Shown: positions 15,368 through 25,316, counted from the first letter of the stretch. The stretch: DNA of 64,000 nucleotides from Streptomyces sp. VRA16 Mangrove soil (GCF_017377775.1 NZ_JAFVLN010000007.1:372001-436000), one strand, 5' to 3'. Notes: generated from the letters alone by a model not told the origin. Made by a program: numbers and translations.

Positions 15368-16063
15368 GTGACGACCCTTGCTCTCGGACCCAGCTGGCTG
15401 GACCCGGACTATCTGCTCGACACGTTCGGCATCTGGGGTCTGCTGCTGATCGTGTTCGCGGAGTCCGGCCTGCTCATCGGCTTCTTCCTGCCGGGCGACT
15501 CGCTGCTGTTCACCTGCGGTCTGCTGATCACCGCCGGCACCCTGGACTTCCCGCTCTGGGCGGCCATCGGGCTGATCTGCCTCGCGGCGATCCTCGGTGA
15601 CCAGGCGGGCTACGTCTTCGGCAAGAAGGTCGGTCCCTCGCTGTTCAAGCGGCCGGACTCCAAGATCTTCAAGCAGGAGAACGTGACGAAGGCGCACGAG
15701 TTCTTCGAGAAGTACGGCCCCAAGTCCCTGGTCCTGGCCCGCTTCGTGCCGATCGTGCGCACCTTCACGCCGATCATCGCGGGCGTCTCGGGCATGAAGT
15801 ACCGCTCCTTCATCACGTTCAACGTGATCGGCGGCGTGCTGTGGGGCGCGGGCGTGACCCTGCTCGGCTCCTGGCTCGGCAACATCGAGTTCGTGCACAA
15901 GAACATCGAGGCGATTCTGATCCTGATCGTCCTCGTCTCGGTGGTCCCGATCGGCATCGAGTTCCTGCGCGCCCGCAGCAAGTCGAAGAAGGCGGCGGCG
16001 AGCGAGGTCCCGGGCCAGGGGCAGGGCCCGCAGGCCCAGCGGGGCCGGCACGCGAAGCGGTAG
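15368..16063 (+). CDS. DedA family membrane protein
   Basis: A 231-residue protein from GTG 15368 with CAGGAG upstream. It has four to five membrane segments, the N-terminal FFLPGDSLLFTCGLL motif and the family signature LARFVPIVRTFTPIIAGVSGM, where the two arginines are essential in E. coli relatives. DedA proteins are undecaprenyl phosphate or phospholipid flippases/transporters linked to membrane homeostasis. The C-terminus is a charged tail rich in Lys/Arg/Gln. Convergent with the thrE-like gene, 27 bases apart. Confidence 0.92.
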   Translation: MTTLALGPSWLDPDYLLDTFGIWGLLLIVFAESGLLIGFFLPGDSLLFTCGLLITAGTLDFPLWAAIGLICLAAILGDQAGYVFGKKVGPSLFKRPDSKIFKQENVTKAHEFFEKYGPKSLVLARFVPIVRTFTPIIAGVSGMKYRSFITFNVIGGVLWGAGVTLLGSWLGNIEFVHKNIEAILILIVLVSVVPIGIEFLRARSKSKKAAASEVPGQGQGPQAQRGRHAKR

Positions 16064-16090
16064 TCCGCCGGGCAGCCCCGGACGGGTGCC

Positions 16091-17761
16091 CTAGAAACCC
16101 CGGGTCCGCTTGGCGGCGCGCCGCCCCTCGGCGCCCGGGGAGCGGATGAACAGGCGGGAGATCTCCCCACCGAGGTTCACCCCGATCGCGATGGCCATGG
16201 CGAGCGCCGCCGCCTTGGACAGCGACACGAGCCCGGCGTCCATGTCGTTCTGGGCGATCGCGAGCAGCCCGAAGTACGTCGCGGAACCCGGCAGCAGCGG
16301 CCCGATCGCCGCCGTGACGTACGGCAGCGCGGACGCGAACCGGTACCGCGAGAACAGCTGCCCGAAGAGCCCGACGAGCCCGGCCGCCGCCGCCGTCGAG
16401 GCGACCGGCGAGATGTCGCCCGCGTAGTGCATGGCGCCGTAGACCACCCACGCCACACCCCCGTTGAGGGTCACGGCCAGCACCGTGGAACGTTCCTGCT
16501 GGAGCAGGACGGCGAACGCGAACGACAGCGCCATCGACGACAGGATCTGCCAGACGGGCCGGTCCAGAACCTTCAGCGCGGCCTCGGGGTTGAGCTGCGC
16601 GTCCAGCTGCACGCCCACGTACAGCATGATCAGCACGCCGACGACGATGCCGACGAAGAAGTACATGACTTCCAGGAGCCGGGCCGCGGCCGTGATGTAG
16701 AAGCCGGTCAGACCGTCCTGCACGCCCGCCACCAGGGCTCTTCCGGGCAGCAGCGCGAACAGTCCACCGGTGATCACCGCGGAGGCCCGCACGTCCGCGT
16801 GCAGCAGCGTGAGCAGGATGCCGATCGCGGCGGGCGGCATCGCGGCCACCGTGAACTGGTAGAACTCCGGGAACCCGCGCCCCGCGCACAGCCACGCGAG
16901 CCGGTCGCCCAGCATCGCGCCGAGCGCCGCGGCGACGAACACGATCGGATCACCGCCGACGAGGATCGAGGCGGAACCGGCGAGCAGCCCGTTCGCCGCC
17001 GTCAGCGCCCAGCCCGGGTAGGGGTGCCGGTTCCTGCGGATCTCCGCGAGCCGCCGGTACGCCTCCTCCAGGGAGATGTGGGCGGCCTCCTCGTCCTCGT
17101 CGCTGATGTCGTCGACGAGCCGGTACACGGCCGCGAGCCGCGTGTAGTCGGTGCCCCGGCGCCGCACGGTGCGCGACGCGGTCACCGGATCGTCCACGAG
17201 CGAGGGCTGGTAGCTGATCGACAGCAGCGTGAACGTCACCGTCGGCTCGCACCGGTCGAGCCCGTAGGACCGGCACACGGCGAACATCGCCGCCTCCACG
17301 TCCTCGGCGCCCTCACCACCGGCGAGCAGCAGCTCCCCGATACGCAGCGTCAGGTCGAGCACGCGCGGCACGGCGGGCCCGGCCTCGTCCGCCTTCTGCA
17401 CCTTCTCCGGCGCGGGCCGCTCGGCGACCGGCATCCGCAGCATCGTGCGCATCCGGTCCTGCCAGGGCGCCTCTTTGGTCAGCTTGACCACGGGGATGCC
17501 GTACGCGGGCGTGAAGGCGGGCGGCGACTCGCGGGCGCTGTAGGTCCTCGGCGGCGTGAAGGCGGAGCCCTCCGGCTCGGCGGCCTCGGCCGGCGGCGCG
17601 CTGAACCCCTCGGGGAGCGAGAACTCCGACGTGGTCGAGGACGACTCCTCGTCGACCGCCGGCGCCGGCGCCACGACCCCGATGGGCTGCGTGAACGCGC
17701 TGCGTGCCTCGTCGGACTGCGGTTTGCGGTCCTCTGCGGCCTCGGTCTCCCGCTCCGTCAC
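16091..17761 (-). CDS. Threonine/serine exporter family protein (ThrE-like)
   Basis: A 556-residue protein starting at GTG 17761. A disordered N-terminal tail of about 130 residues precedes the soluble ThrE domain (VLDLTLRIGELLLAGGEGAEDVEAAM, VTFTLLSISYQPSL). About ten membrane helices follow, in two blocks: WALTAANGLLAGSASILVGGDP to YVGVQLD, then WQILSSMALSFAFAVLL to the C-terminus, corresponding to the ThrP and ThrE_2 halves fused in one chain. Export of threonine/serine is known for the C. glutamicum relative; the substrate here is inferred. Confidence 0.9.
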   Translation of the reverse strand: MTERETEAAEDRKPQSDEARSAFTQPIGVVAPAPAVDEESSSTTSEFSLPEGFSAPPAEAAEPEGSAFTPPRTYSARESPPAFTPAYGIPVVKLTKEAPWQDRMRTMLRMPVAERPAPEKVQKADEAGPAVPRVLDLTLRIGELLLAGGEGAEDVEAAMFAVCRSYGLDRCEPTVTFTLLSISYQPSLVDDPVTASRTVRRRGTDYTRLAAVYRLVDDISDEDEEAAHISLEEAYRRLAEIRRNRHPYPGWALTAANGLLAGSASILVGGDPIVFVAAALGAMLGDRLAWLCAGRGFPEFYQFTVAAMPPAAIGILLTLLHADVRASAVITGGLFALLPGRALVAGVQDGLTGFYITAAARLLEVMYFFVGIVVGVLIMLYVGVQLDAQLNPEAALKVLDRPVWQILSSMALSFAFAVLLQQERSTVLAVTLNGGVAWVVYGAMHYAGDISPVASTAAAAGLVGLFGQLFSRYRFASALPYVTAAIGPLLPGSATYFGLLAIAQNDMDAGLVSLSKAAALAMAIAIGVNLGGEISRLFIRSPGAEGRRAAKRTRGF

Positions 17762-17828
17762 CTCTCGCCCTTCGTGCGCCTGCCTACGCGTCTACCTCCC
17801 CGCACGCCTCAGTATGCGCACGAATACG

Positions 17829-17866
17829 CGGACGGGCCGCACGACAGATGTCGTACGGCCCGTCCG
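17829..17866. terminator. Terminator downstream of ppa
   Basis: CGGACGGGCCG, one mismatch, ACGAC, a short loop and the matching right arm, forming a 38-base hairpin. It starts 16 bases past the ppa stop codon on the minus strand and precedes the exporter gene, so it separates the two units. Confidence 0.8.
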
Positions 17867-17881
17867 TCAGGACACGCGGGG

Positions 17882-18373
17882 TCAGTGACCGCCGTTGTCC
17901 TGGGCGCGCTTGTAGGAACGCTCGATCTCGGCCTCGGCCTCGGTGCGGCCCACCCAGTCGGCGCCCTCGACGGACTTGCCCGGCTCCAGGTCCTTGTAGA
18001 CCTCGAAGAAGTGCTGGATCTCCAGGCGGTCGAACTCGGAGACGTGGTGGATGTCGCGCAGGTGCTCCATGCGCGGGTCCGTCGCCGGGACGCACAGCAG
18101 CTTGTCGTCGCCGCCGGCCTCGTCCGTCATCCGGAACATGCCGATGGCGCGGCACTTGATGAGGCAGCCCGGGAACGTCGGCTCGTCCAGGATGACCAGC
18201 GCGTCCAGCGGGTCGCCGTCCTCGCCGAGGGTGTTCTCGACGTAGCCGTAGTCCGTCGGGTAGGCGGTCGAGGTGAACAGACGACGGTCGAGACGGATGC
18301 GACCGGTCTCGTGATCGACCTCGTACTTGTTCCGCGATCCCTTCGGGATCTCGATCAGGACGTCGAACTCCAC
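17882..18373 (-). CDS. ppa: Inorganic diphosphatase
   Basis: A 163-residue family I soluble pyrophosphatase, which hydrolyses PPi to phosphate and drives biosynthesis. GTG 18373 has GAGGAG six bases upstream and gives the usual N-terminus MEFDVLIEIPKGSRNKYEVD. Active-site residues are visible in YGYVENTLGEDGDPLDALVILD (metal-binding aspartates) and the C-terminal FFEVYKDLEPGK. It is divergent from the carboxypeptidase gene. Confidence 0.96.
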   Translation of the reverse strand: MEFDVLIEIPKGSRNKYEVDHETGRIRLDRRLFTSTAYPTDYGYVENTLGEDGDPLDALVILDEPTFPGCLIKCRAIGMFRMTDEAGGDDKLLCVPATDPRMEHLRDIHHVSEFDRLEIQHFFEVYKDLEPGKSVEGADWVGRTEAEAEIERSYKRAQDNGGH

Positions 18374-18459
18374 CGGTGGCTCCTCAATGATCAACACAAA
18401 CGTCTGGTGGTTAAGTGTCCCCTACGCAGGTGTGTGATCGCGAAAGGGGCTGGTCCGCG

Positions 18460-19947
18460 GTGCCGGAGCTGAAGGCTTCGCAGCTCGTGACGGGCGTTGT
18501 GACGGGCGTTGCGAAGACCAAGACCAAGCAGTTCACGGTGGGTGCGACGGCGGTGGGTGTGGCCTTCGCTGCCCTCGTGGCGGTCGCGACCGGCCCCTGG
18601 GACTCCTCGGGTCAGCGTAAGGCCGAGGCGCACCGGGCCGCTTCCCAGGAGACCGGGGGTGGTGCAGATCACGGCCGTACGTCCGCGGGGGCGCCGTCCG
18701 CGGCACCCAGCGCGCCCGCCGTGCTCGCCGCTCCGGGCGCCTCGGTGCCGGGCCCGACCAAGCGCGCCCTGGCCGACGTACTGGACCCCCTTCTGCGCGA
18801 CTCCGCGCTGGGTGCGCACCGCACGGCGGCCGTCGTCGACGCCGTCACCGGGAGGAAGCTCTACGGGAAGTCCGCGGGCGACGCCCTCACCCCCGCCTCC
18901 ACGACCAAACTCGCCACCGCCGTCGCGGCCCTCACGGCGGCGGGCCCCGACCACCGGATCGCCACCCGCACCGTCCTGGAGAAGGACACCGGCGGCTCGG
19001 GGGAGCTGATCCTGGTCGGCGGCGGCGACCCCACGCTCACCGCCCGCGAGAAGAATCCTTACGACGCCGCCAGCCTGCGCACCCTCGCCGACCGGACCGC
19101 CGCGTCCCTGAAGGCCGCGGGGACGACCGAGGTCACGCTCTCCTACGACACCTCGCTGTACTCGGGCCCCGCCCTGCACCCCATCGGCGTGAACGACAAC
19201 CTCGCCCAGGTCAGCGCCCTGATGGCCGACGAGGCCCGGACCGACGACTCCCACAGCGGCCCCGCCCCGCGCGCCGCCGACCCCGCCGCCTCCGCCGCCG
19301 GGAAGTTCGCCGGCCTGCTGCACGACCGCGGCATCAGGACCAAGGGCGACCCCGGGCCCAGCAAGGCGTCCGGGCAGGCCGAGGACGTCGCCGAGGTCGA
19401 GTCGCCGCCGCTGTCCGCCCTCGTCGAGCGGATGCTGACCAACAGCGACAACGACATCGCCGAGGCCCTCGCCCGGCAGGCCGCGATCGCCGCCGACGAG
19501 AGCCACGACTTCGACGGCGCGGGCGCGGCCGTCAAGAAGGAGCTCAAGAAGCTCGGCCTTCCGCTGTCCGGCGCCCACTTCTCCGACGGCAGCGGCCTCG
19601 ACCGCACCGACAAGGCCTCCGCCGACCTGCTCACCGCCCTGCTCGCCAAGGCCGCCGACCCGGCCGTGCCGCAGCTGCGCTCCCTGCTCACCGGGCTGCC
19701 CGTCGCGGGCTTCACCGGCACCCTCGCGCACCGCTACGAGGACTCGGCCGACGCCTCCGGAACCGGTCTGGTCCGCGCCAAGACCGGCACCCTCACCGGT
19801 GTGAACACCCTGGCCGGCACCGTCGTCGACGCCGACGGACGGCTGCTCGTCTTCGCGTTCATGACCGAGGGCGCCCCCGCACCCGACGCGGCCGTGGCGG
19901 CCCTGGACCGGCTGGCCTCCTCCGTCGCCAACTGCGGCTGCCGCTGA
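18460..19947 (+). CDS. dacB: D-alanyl-D-alanine carboxypeptidase/endopeptidase, PBP4 (S13) family
   Basis: A 495-residue cell-wall enzyme. GTG 18460 is preferred over GTG 18415 because of AAAGGGG upstream. A single N-terminal membrane segment (about residues 26-44) is followed by a Ser/Pro/Ala linker. Penicillin-binding motifs are complete: PASTTK (Ser147, Lys150), SDN (329-331) and KTG (441-443). An insert domain between the first two motifs is typical of PBP4. The protein ends in CGCR. It trims or cleaves peptidoglycan cross-links outside the membrane. Confidence 0.93.
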   Translation: MPELKASQLVTGVVTGVAKTKTKQFTVGATAVGVAFAALVAVATGPWDSSGQRKAEAHRAASQETGGGADHGRTSAGAPSAAPSAPAVLAAPGASVPGPTKRALADVLDPLLRDSALGAHRTAAVVDAVTGRKLYGKSAGDALTPASTTKLATAVAALTAAGPDHRIATRTVLEKDTGGSGELILVGGGDPTLTAREKNPYDAASLRTLADRTAASLKAAGTTEVTLSYDTSLYSGPALHPIGVNDNLAQVSALMADEARTDDSHSGPAPRAADPAASAAGKFAGLLHDRGIRTKGDPGPSKASGQAEDVAEVESPPLSALVERMLTNSDNDIAEALARQAAIAADESHDFDGAGAAVKKELKKLGLPLSGAHFSDGSGLDRTDKASADLLTALLAKAADPAVPQLRSLLTGLPVAGFTGTLAHRYEDSADASGTGLVRAKTGTLTGVNTLAGTVVDADGRLLVFAFMTEGAPAPDAAVAALDRLASSVANCGCR

Positions 19948-20011
19948 GAGTCAGGGAGAGGTCAGGGTTCAACCCCCTCCCTGTACCCGAAGGGTCACGT
20001 ACCGTTGACGC

Positions 20012-21160
20012 ATGACGAGCTTCGGCAGTGCGGCTTCGGCAGGAATGGTCGACTGGAACCTCGCGGTGGCGACGGCGTCCCGACTCGTACGGCCCGGCCC
20101 CGAGGTGAGCCGCGACGAGGCGCGCGCGGTCGTCTCCGAGCTGCGCCGGCACGCCAAGGCGTCCGAGGAGCACGTCCGCGCGTACACGCGCATGGCGACG
20201 GAGGCGGCCCACGACACCCCGGTCCTCGTGGTGGACCGGCCGGGCTGGGTGAAGGCCAACGTCGCGGGCTTCCGCGAGATCCTCAAGCCGCTGCTCGACA
20301 AGATGCAGGAGCGCCGCGGCTCGGGCCCCGGCGGCGCCGTCCTGGGCGCGGTCGGCGGCAAGGTCACCGGCGTGGAGCTCGGCATGCTCCTGTCGTTCCT
20401 GTCCTCCCGCGTCCTCGGCCAGTACGAGACCTTCGCCCCCGCCACCAGCGACCTGCCGGCCGCACCCGACGGCGGCGGCCGACTGCTCCTCGTGGCGCCC
20501 AACATCGTGCACGTGGAGCGCGAACTCGACGTCGCCCCGCACGACTTCAGGCTCTGGGTCTGCCTGCACGAGGAGACGCATCGCACCCAGTTCACGGCCG
20601 TGCCCTGGCTGCGCGACCATCTGGAGGGCGAAATTCAGTCGTTCCTGGGCGAGACCGAGGTCGACCCCTCCACGTTCCTGGAGCGCATCAGGGAAGCGGC
20701 GCAGTCGCTGGCCGGCGGCCGCCCCGAGGGCGAGGAGGACGACGGCGGGCACTCCCTCGTCGAACTCGTCCAGTCACCCGCCCAGCGCGAGATCCTCGGC
20801 CGCCTCACTGCCGTCATGTCGCTGCTCGAAGGGCATGCGGACTACGTGATGGACGGCGTCGGACCCGCTGTCGTGCCGACCGTCGGAGAGATCCGAGAGA
20901 AGTTCCAACAGCGCAGGCAGAAGGGCGCCTCCCGGCTCGACACGGCGCTGCGCAAGCTCCTCGGCCTCGACGCCAAGCTGCGTCAGTACCGCGACGGCGA
21001 GCGGTTCGTGCGGGCCGTCGTCGACCAGGTCGGCATGGACGGCTTCAACCGGGTCTGGACGTCCCCGAACACGCTCCCCACGAAGACGGAGATCGCCAAA
21101 CCGGCGGACTGGATCGCACGGGTGCACAACAAGGCAGACGGCGCCCACGACGCGTCGTAA
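20012..21160 (+). CDS. Zinc-dependent metalloprotease-like protein (DUF2342)
   Basis: A 382-residue actinobacterial protein. The zinc motif HEETH lies at residues 186-190 (VCLHEETHRTQF) and a second conserved block LLEGHADYVMDGVG supplies a further acidic ligand. The family is sometimes annotated as coenzyme F420 biosynthesis-associated, with no proven reaction. TACCGT (20000-20005) stands 6 bases before the ATG, so a leaderless message is likely. It lies just upstream of tilS, as in other Streptomyces. Confidence 0.88.
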   Translation: MTSFGSAASAGMVDWNLAVATASRLVRPGPEVSRDEARAVVSELRRHAKASEEHVRAYTRMATEAAHDTPVLVVDRPGWVKANVAGFREILKPLLDKMQERRGSGPGGAVLGAVGGKVTGVELGMLLSFLSSRVLGQYETFAPATSDLPAAPDGGGRLLLVAPNIVHVERELDVAPHDFRLWVCLHEETHRTQFTAVPWLRDHLEGEIQSFLGETEVDPSTFLERIREAAQSLAGGRPEGEEDDGGHSLVELVQSPAQREILGRLTAVMSLLEGHADYVMDGVGPAVVPTVGEIREKFQQRRQKGASRLDTALRKLLGLDAKLRQYRDGERFVRAVVDQVGMDGFNRVWTSPNTLPTKTEIAKPADWIARVHNKADGAHDAS

Positions 21161-21391
21161 GGCACGCCCAAAATTGCTCAGGATCACCCATCCGAGGGAC
21201 CGTGGGCCGTGGGTAGGCGTGCAATGCTCAGGGAATGGCTCGGCTCTGTCACCATCGACACACTCTGCGTGACCGAAATCACCGAGTCACCGTTGAGCGA
21301 CTGAGTCGTACCGGATTCTCTCCGGAGCCTCCCGTACAGCTCATCAAGATTGGCGCCCACCCCCCAGACAACGGAATGAAGGGAACCGGAC

Positions 21392-22408
21392 ATGGGTCCC
21401 CATCCTGCGGTCGCGGCGATACGCCTGGCGGTCCGCCGCGTCCTCCATGACATCCTCAACGAACACCCCCCACTCTCCCCGGGAGAGCAGCCCCTGGTGC
21501 TCGTCGCCTGCTCGGGCGGCGCGGACTCCATGGCGCTCGCCTCCGCCCTGGCCTTCGAAGCCCCCAAACTCGGCATGCGCGCCGGCGGCATCACCGTCGA
21601 CCACGGCCTGCAAAACGGCTCCGACACCCGCGCCGAGGACGTCGTCCTGCGGCTGACCGCCCTCGGCCTGTCCCCCGCCGAGTCCGTCGCCGTGCACGTC
21701 GGCCGGGACGGCGGCCCCGAAGCGGCCGCCCGCGACGCGCGCTACGCCGCCCTCGACTCCTGCGCGGACCGCCTCGGCGCCGCCGCGATCCTGCTCGGCC
21801 ACACCCGCGACGACCAGGCCGAGACCGTACTGCTCGGGCTCGCCCGCGGCTCCGGCATCCGCTCCCTGTCCGGCATGGCGCCCGTCTCCGGGGGACCGGG
21901 GGCCGTCCGCCGCTACCGCCGCCCCTTCCTCCAGCTCGACCGGCAGACCGCCCGCAAGGCCTGCCTCGTCCAGCATCTGCCCGTGTGGGACGACCCGCAC
22001 AACACCGACCCGGCCTACACCCGGTCCAGGCTGCGGCACGAAGGACTGCCCGCCCTGGAGAAGGCGCTCGGCAAGGGCGTCGTCGAGGCTCTCGCCCGTA
22101 CGGCCCAGTTGTCCCGCGACGATGCCGACGCGCTGGACGCCTGGGCCGCGCAGGCCGCCGAATCCGTGCGTGACGCCGCCGGGCTCCTCGAATGCGCCAA
22201 GCTCTACGCGCTGCCGCCCGCCGTACGCCGCCGCATCCTGCGCAGGGCCGCCATCGAGGCCGGCGCCCCGGCCGGCGCCCTGTTCGCCCGGCACATCGAA
22301 GAGGTCGACCGCCTGATCACCGGATGGCGGGGCCAGGGGGAGATCAATCTCCCGGGCAAAGTCGTCGCCCAGCGGCAGGGTGGCAGACTGGTCATCCGGC
22401 AAGGCTGA
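21392..22408 (+). CDS. tilS: tRNA(Ile)-lysidine synthase
   Basis: A 338-residue N-type ATP pyrophosphatase that changes C34 of tRNA-Ile(CAU) to lysidine. The PP-loop SGGADS is at residues 41-46, followed by GGITVDHGLQ and the GHTRDDQAETVLLGLARGSG signature. The protein is the short actinobacterial form with only a reduced C-terminal domain. GAAGGGAACCGG precedes the ATG. The hpt gene follows 44 bases later, a gene order conserved widely in bacteria. Confidence 0.94.
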   Translation: MGPHPAVAAIRLAVRRVLHDILNEHPPLSPGEQPLVLVACSGGADSMALASALAFEAPKLGMRAGGITVDHGLQNGSDTRAEDVVLRLTALGLSPAESVAVHVGRDGGPEAAARDARYAALDSCADRLGAAAILLGHTRDDQAETVLLGLARGSGIRSLSGMAPVSGGPGAVRRYRRPFLQLDRQTARKACLVQHLPVWDDPHNTDPAYTRSRLRHEGLPALEKALGKGVVEALARTAQLSRDDADALDAWAAQAAESVRDAAGLLECAKLYALPPAVRRRILRRAAIEAGAPAGALFARHIEEVDRLITGWRGQGEINLPGKVVAQRQGGRLVIRQG

Positions 22409-22452
22409 CTCCGCGGCTCACGTCGCGGCGGCCGGTGGGACGACCGAAAGTG

Positions 22453-23013
22453 ATGCGGGTGGACGCGAAAGACATGGGCACCGACCTCAAGTCGGTGCTC
22501 ATCACCAAAGAAGAGATCGACGCGAAGCTGGCCGAGCTGGCCGCCAAGGTCGATGCGGAGTACGCGGGCAAGGACCTGCTCATCGTCGGAGTCCTCAAGG
22601 GCGCCGTGATGGTCATGGCGGACCTGGCTCGCGCCCTGTCCACCCCCGTCACCATGGACTGGATGGCGGTGTCCTCGTACGGCTCCGGCACCCAGTCCTC
22701 CGGTGTCGTGCGGATCCTCAAGGACCTCGACACCGACATCAAGGACAAGCACGTCCTGATCGTCGAGGACATCATCGACTCCGGCCTGACCCTGTCGTGG
22801 CTGCTCACCAACCTCGGCTCGCGCGAGCCGGCCTCCCTTGAGGTCTGCACGCTGCTGCGCAAGCCCGAGGCGGCCAAGGTCGACATCGACGTGAAGTGGG
22901 TCGGCTTCGACATCCCGAACGAGTTCGTGGTCGGGTACGGCCTGGACTACGCCGAGAAGTACCGGAACCTGCCGTTCGTCGGCACGCTCGCGCCGCACGT
23001 GTACGGCGGCTGA
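22453..23013 (+). CDS. hpt: Hypoxanthine phosphoribosyltransferase
   Basis: A 186-residue purine-salvage enzyme making IMP/GMP from hypoxanthine/guanine and PRPP. The PRPP-binding loop is VLIVEDIIDSGLTLSW; LLIVGVLKGAVMVMADLARAL forms the early core, and VGYGLDYAEKYRNLPFVG the C-terminal hood. ATG 22453 is preceded directly by an in-frame GTG. It sits in the tilS-hpt-ftsH block. Confidence 0.95.
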   Translation: MRVDAKDMGTDLKSVLITKEEIDAKLAELAAKVDAEYAGKDLLIVGVLKGAVMVMADLARALSTPVTMDWMAVSSYGSGTQSSGVVRILKDLDTDIKDKHVLIVEDIIDSGLTLSWLLTNLGSREPASLEVCTLLRKPEAAKVDIDVKWVGFDIPNEFVVGYGLDYAEKYRNLPFVGTLAPHVYGG

Positions 23014-23037
23014 GGGTTCTTCCTGAGCTCTCGTCAG

Positions 23038-23068
23038 ACGGCGGGAACCCTTATGGGCTTCCCGCCGT
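23038..23068. terminator. Hairpin between hpt and ftsH
   Basis: ACGGCGGGAA (23038-23047) pairs with TTCCCGCCGT (23059-23068), with an inner CCC/GGG pairing around the loop. Downstream, a 10-bp direct repeat TTCAAACAGC occurs twice in a row (about 23150-23169) in the ftsH leader. Confidence 0.7.
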
Positions 23069-23220
23069 TGGAGCATGCGAAGGGCGGATTGTCGGACGTC
23101 CGCTGCGGCGTCGGGTGACAATGCTGGGGTACCGTCCGAAGAACAGTTCTTCAAACAGCTTCAAACAGCCTTATCAAACTCACTATGGCAGGAGGGACGG
23201 GGCGGCTCCGCTCCGTATGG

Positions 23221-25236
23221 ATGGACGTGAAGCGATACTTCCGTGGGCCGGTCATGTGGATCGTGCTGGCCGTCCTTGCCGTGGTCGTGTTGATGCAGGT
23301 CGTCGGCTCGTCCGGCGGCTACAAGACGGTGGACACCGGCCAGGTCATTCAGGCCATCAACCAGAACCAGGTGCAGTCGGCCAAGATCACGACCGGTGAC
23401 GAGAACACCATCAAGGTCGAGCTGAAGAGCGGCGAGAAGGTCGACGGCTCCAGCAAGATCCAGGCGAGCTACATCGGCGACCAGGGCGTCGACGTCGCCC
23501 AGACGCTGCAGGCCAAGTACCAGGACAAGCAGATCCCTGACGGGTACACCGTCTCCCCGACGAAGCAGAACGCGTTCGTCAGCATCCTGCTGTCGCTGCT
23601 GCCCTTCGTCCTCATCGTCGTGGTCTTCCTGTTCCTGATGAACCAGATGCAGGGCGGCGGCTCCCGAGTCATGAACTTCGGGAAGTCCAAGGCCAAGCTC
23701 ATCACCAAGGACACCCCGAAGACGACGTTCGCCGACGTGGCGGGCTCGGACGAGGCGGTCGAGGAACTCCACGAGATCAAGGAGTTCTTGCAGGAGCCGG
23801 CCAAGTTCCAGGCCGTCGGCGCCAAGATCCCCAAGGGTGTGCTGCTCTACGGCCCGCCCGGAACCGGTAAGACGCTGCTCGCGCGAGCCGTCGCCGGTGA
23901 GGCCGGGGTGCCGTTCTACTCGATCTCCGGTTCCGACTTCGTCGAGATGTTCGTCGGTGTCGGTGCCTCCCGTGTCCGCGACCTCTTCGAGCAGGCCAAG
24001 GCGAACGCCCCGGCGATCGTCTTCGTCGACGAGATCGACGCGGTCGGCCGGCACCGTGGCGCGGGCCTCGGCGGCGGTCACGACGAGCGCGAGCAGACGC
24101 TCAACCAGCTGCTCGTCGAGATGGACGGCTTCGACGTGAAGGGCGGCGTCATCCTGATCGCCGCCACCAACCGGCCCGACATCCTCGACCCGGCGCTGCT
24201 CCGTCCCGGCCGCTTCGACCGCCAGATCGCGGTCGACCGCCCGGACATGCAGGGCCGCCTGGAGATCCTCAAGGTCCACCAGAAGGGCAAGCCCGTCGCC
24301 CCGGACGTCGACCTCTCGGCCGTCGCCCGCCGCACGCCGGGCTTCACCGGTGCCGACCTGTCGAACGTGCTGAACGAAGCGGCGCTCCTCACGGCGCGCA
24401 GCGACATGAAGCTGATCGACAACAAGATGCTCGACGAGGCGATCGACCGTGTGGTCGCGGGCCCGCAGAAGCGGACCCGGATCATGTCGGACAAGGAGAA
24501 GAAGATCACCGCGTACCACGAGGGCGGTCACGCCCTGGTCGCGGCGGCTTCGCCCAACTCCGACCCCGTCCACAAGATCACGATCCTGTCCCGCGGCCGC
24601 GCGCTCGGGTACACGATGGTGCTCCCGGACGAGGACAAGTACTCGACCACGCGCAACGAGATGCTCGACCAGCTCGCCTACATGCTGGGCGGCCGCGCTG
24701 CCGAGGAGCTCGTCTTCCACGACCCGACCACGGGCGCGGCGAACGACATCGAGAAGGCCACCGGTACGGCCCGCGCGATGGTCACGCAGTACGGCATGAC
24801 CGAGCGGCTCGGCGCGATCAAGTTCGGCGGCGACAACACCGAACCGTTCCTCGGCCGCGAGATGGGCCATCAGCGCGACTACTCGGAAGAGGTCGCGGCG
24901 CTCGTCGACGAAGAGGTCAAGAAGCTCATCGAGACGGCGCACAACGAGGCCTGGGAGATCCTCGTCGAGAACCGCGACGTTCTCGACAACCTGGTCCTCG
25001 CGCTGCTGGAGAAGGAGACGCTGAACAAGGAGGAGATCGCCGAGATCTTCGCCCCGATCGTGAAGCGTCCGGCCCGTCCCGCGTGGACCGGCTCCTCCCG
25101 CCGCACGCCCTCGACCCGTCCGCCGGTGCTCTCTCCCAAGGAGCTCTCGCTGACGAACGGGGCCAACGGTTCGGCGACCGCCATCGAGGCCACCACCCCG
25201 GTGGACACGGTGAAGGACGACCGCCCCGAGAGCTGA
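23221..25236 (+). CDS. ftsH: ATP-dependent zinc metalloprotease FtsH
   Basis: A 671-residue membrane AAA protease from ATG 23221; an in-frame ATG at 23185 would add 12 residues, and neither has an ideal ribosome site. Two membrane segments (about residues 9-26 and 117-140) flank an external domain. The AAA module has Walker A GPPGTGKT (211-218), Walker B IVFVDEID and the second region of homology ATNRPDILDPALLRPGRFD. The zinc site is HEGGH (433-437) with the distal acid in TGAANDIEKAT. It degrades membrane and regulatory proteins. The tail is Pro/Thr-rich. Confidence 0.95.
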   Translation: MDVKRYFRGPVMWIVLAVLAVVVLMQVVGSSGGYKTVDTGQVIQAINQNQVQSAKITTGDENTIKVELKSGEKVDGSSKIQASYIGDQGVDVAQTLQAKYQDKQIPDGYTVSPTKQNAFVSILLSLLPFVLIVVVFLFLMNQMQGGGSRVMNFGKSKAKLITKDTPKTTFADVAGSDEAVEELHEIKEFLQEPAKFQAVGAKIPKGVLLYGPPGTGKTLLARAVAGEAGVPFYSISGSDFVEMFVGVGASRVRDLFEQAKANAPAIVFVDEIDAVGRHRGAGLGGGHDEREQTLNQLLVEMDGFDVKGGVILIAATNRPDILDPALLRPGRFDRQIAVDRPDMQGRLEILKVHQKGKPVAPDVDLSAVARRTPGFTGADLSNVLNEAALLTARSDMKLIDNKMLDEAIDRVVAGPQKRTRIMSDKEKKITAYHEGGHALVAAASPNSDPVHKITILSRGRALGYTMVLPDEDKYSTTRNEMLDQLAYMLGGRAAEELVFHDPTTGAANDIEKATGTARAMVTQYGMTERLGAIKFGGDNTEPFLGREMGHQRDYSEEVAALVDEEVKKLIETAHNEAWEILVENRDVLDNLVLALLEKETLNKEEIAEIFAPIVKRPARPAWTGSSRRTPSTRPPVLSPKELSLTNGANGSATAIEATTPVDTVKDDRPES

Positions 25237-25276
25237 CCCCGCTGACGGAACCCTTCACAGGGCCCGGAATGCAGCC

Positions 25277-25316
25277 CGCGTCCCCCACGCTTTACGGTGT
25301 GGGGGACGCGGCTTTT
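25277..25316 (+). terminator. Intrinsic terminator after ftsH
   Basis: A 12-bp perfect stem, CGCGTCCCCCAC (25277-25288) with GTGGGGGACGCG (25299-25310), followed by GCTTTTT. It has a true T-run, unusual in this GC-rich window, and separates ftsH from folE. Confidence 0.88.
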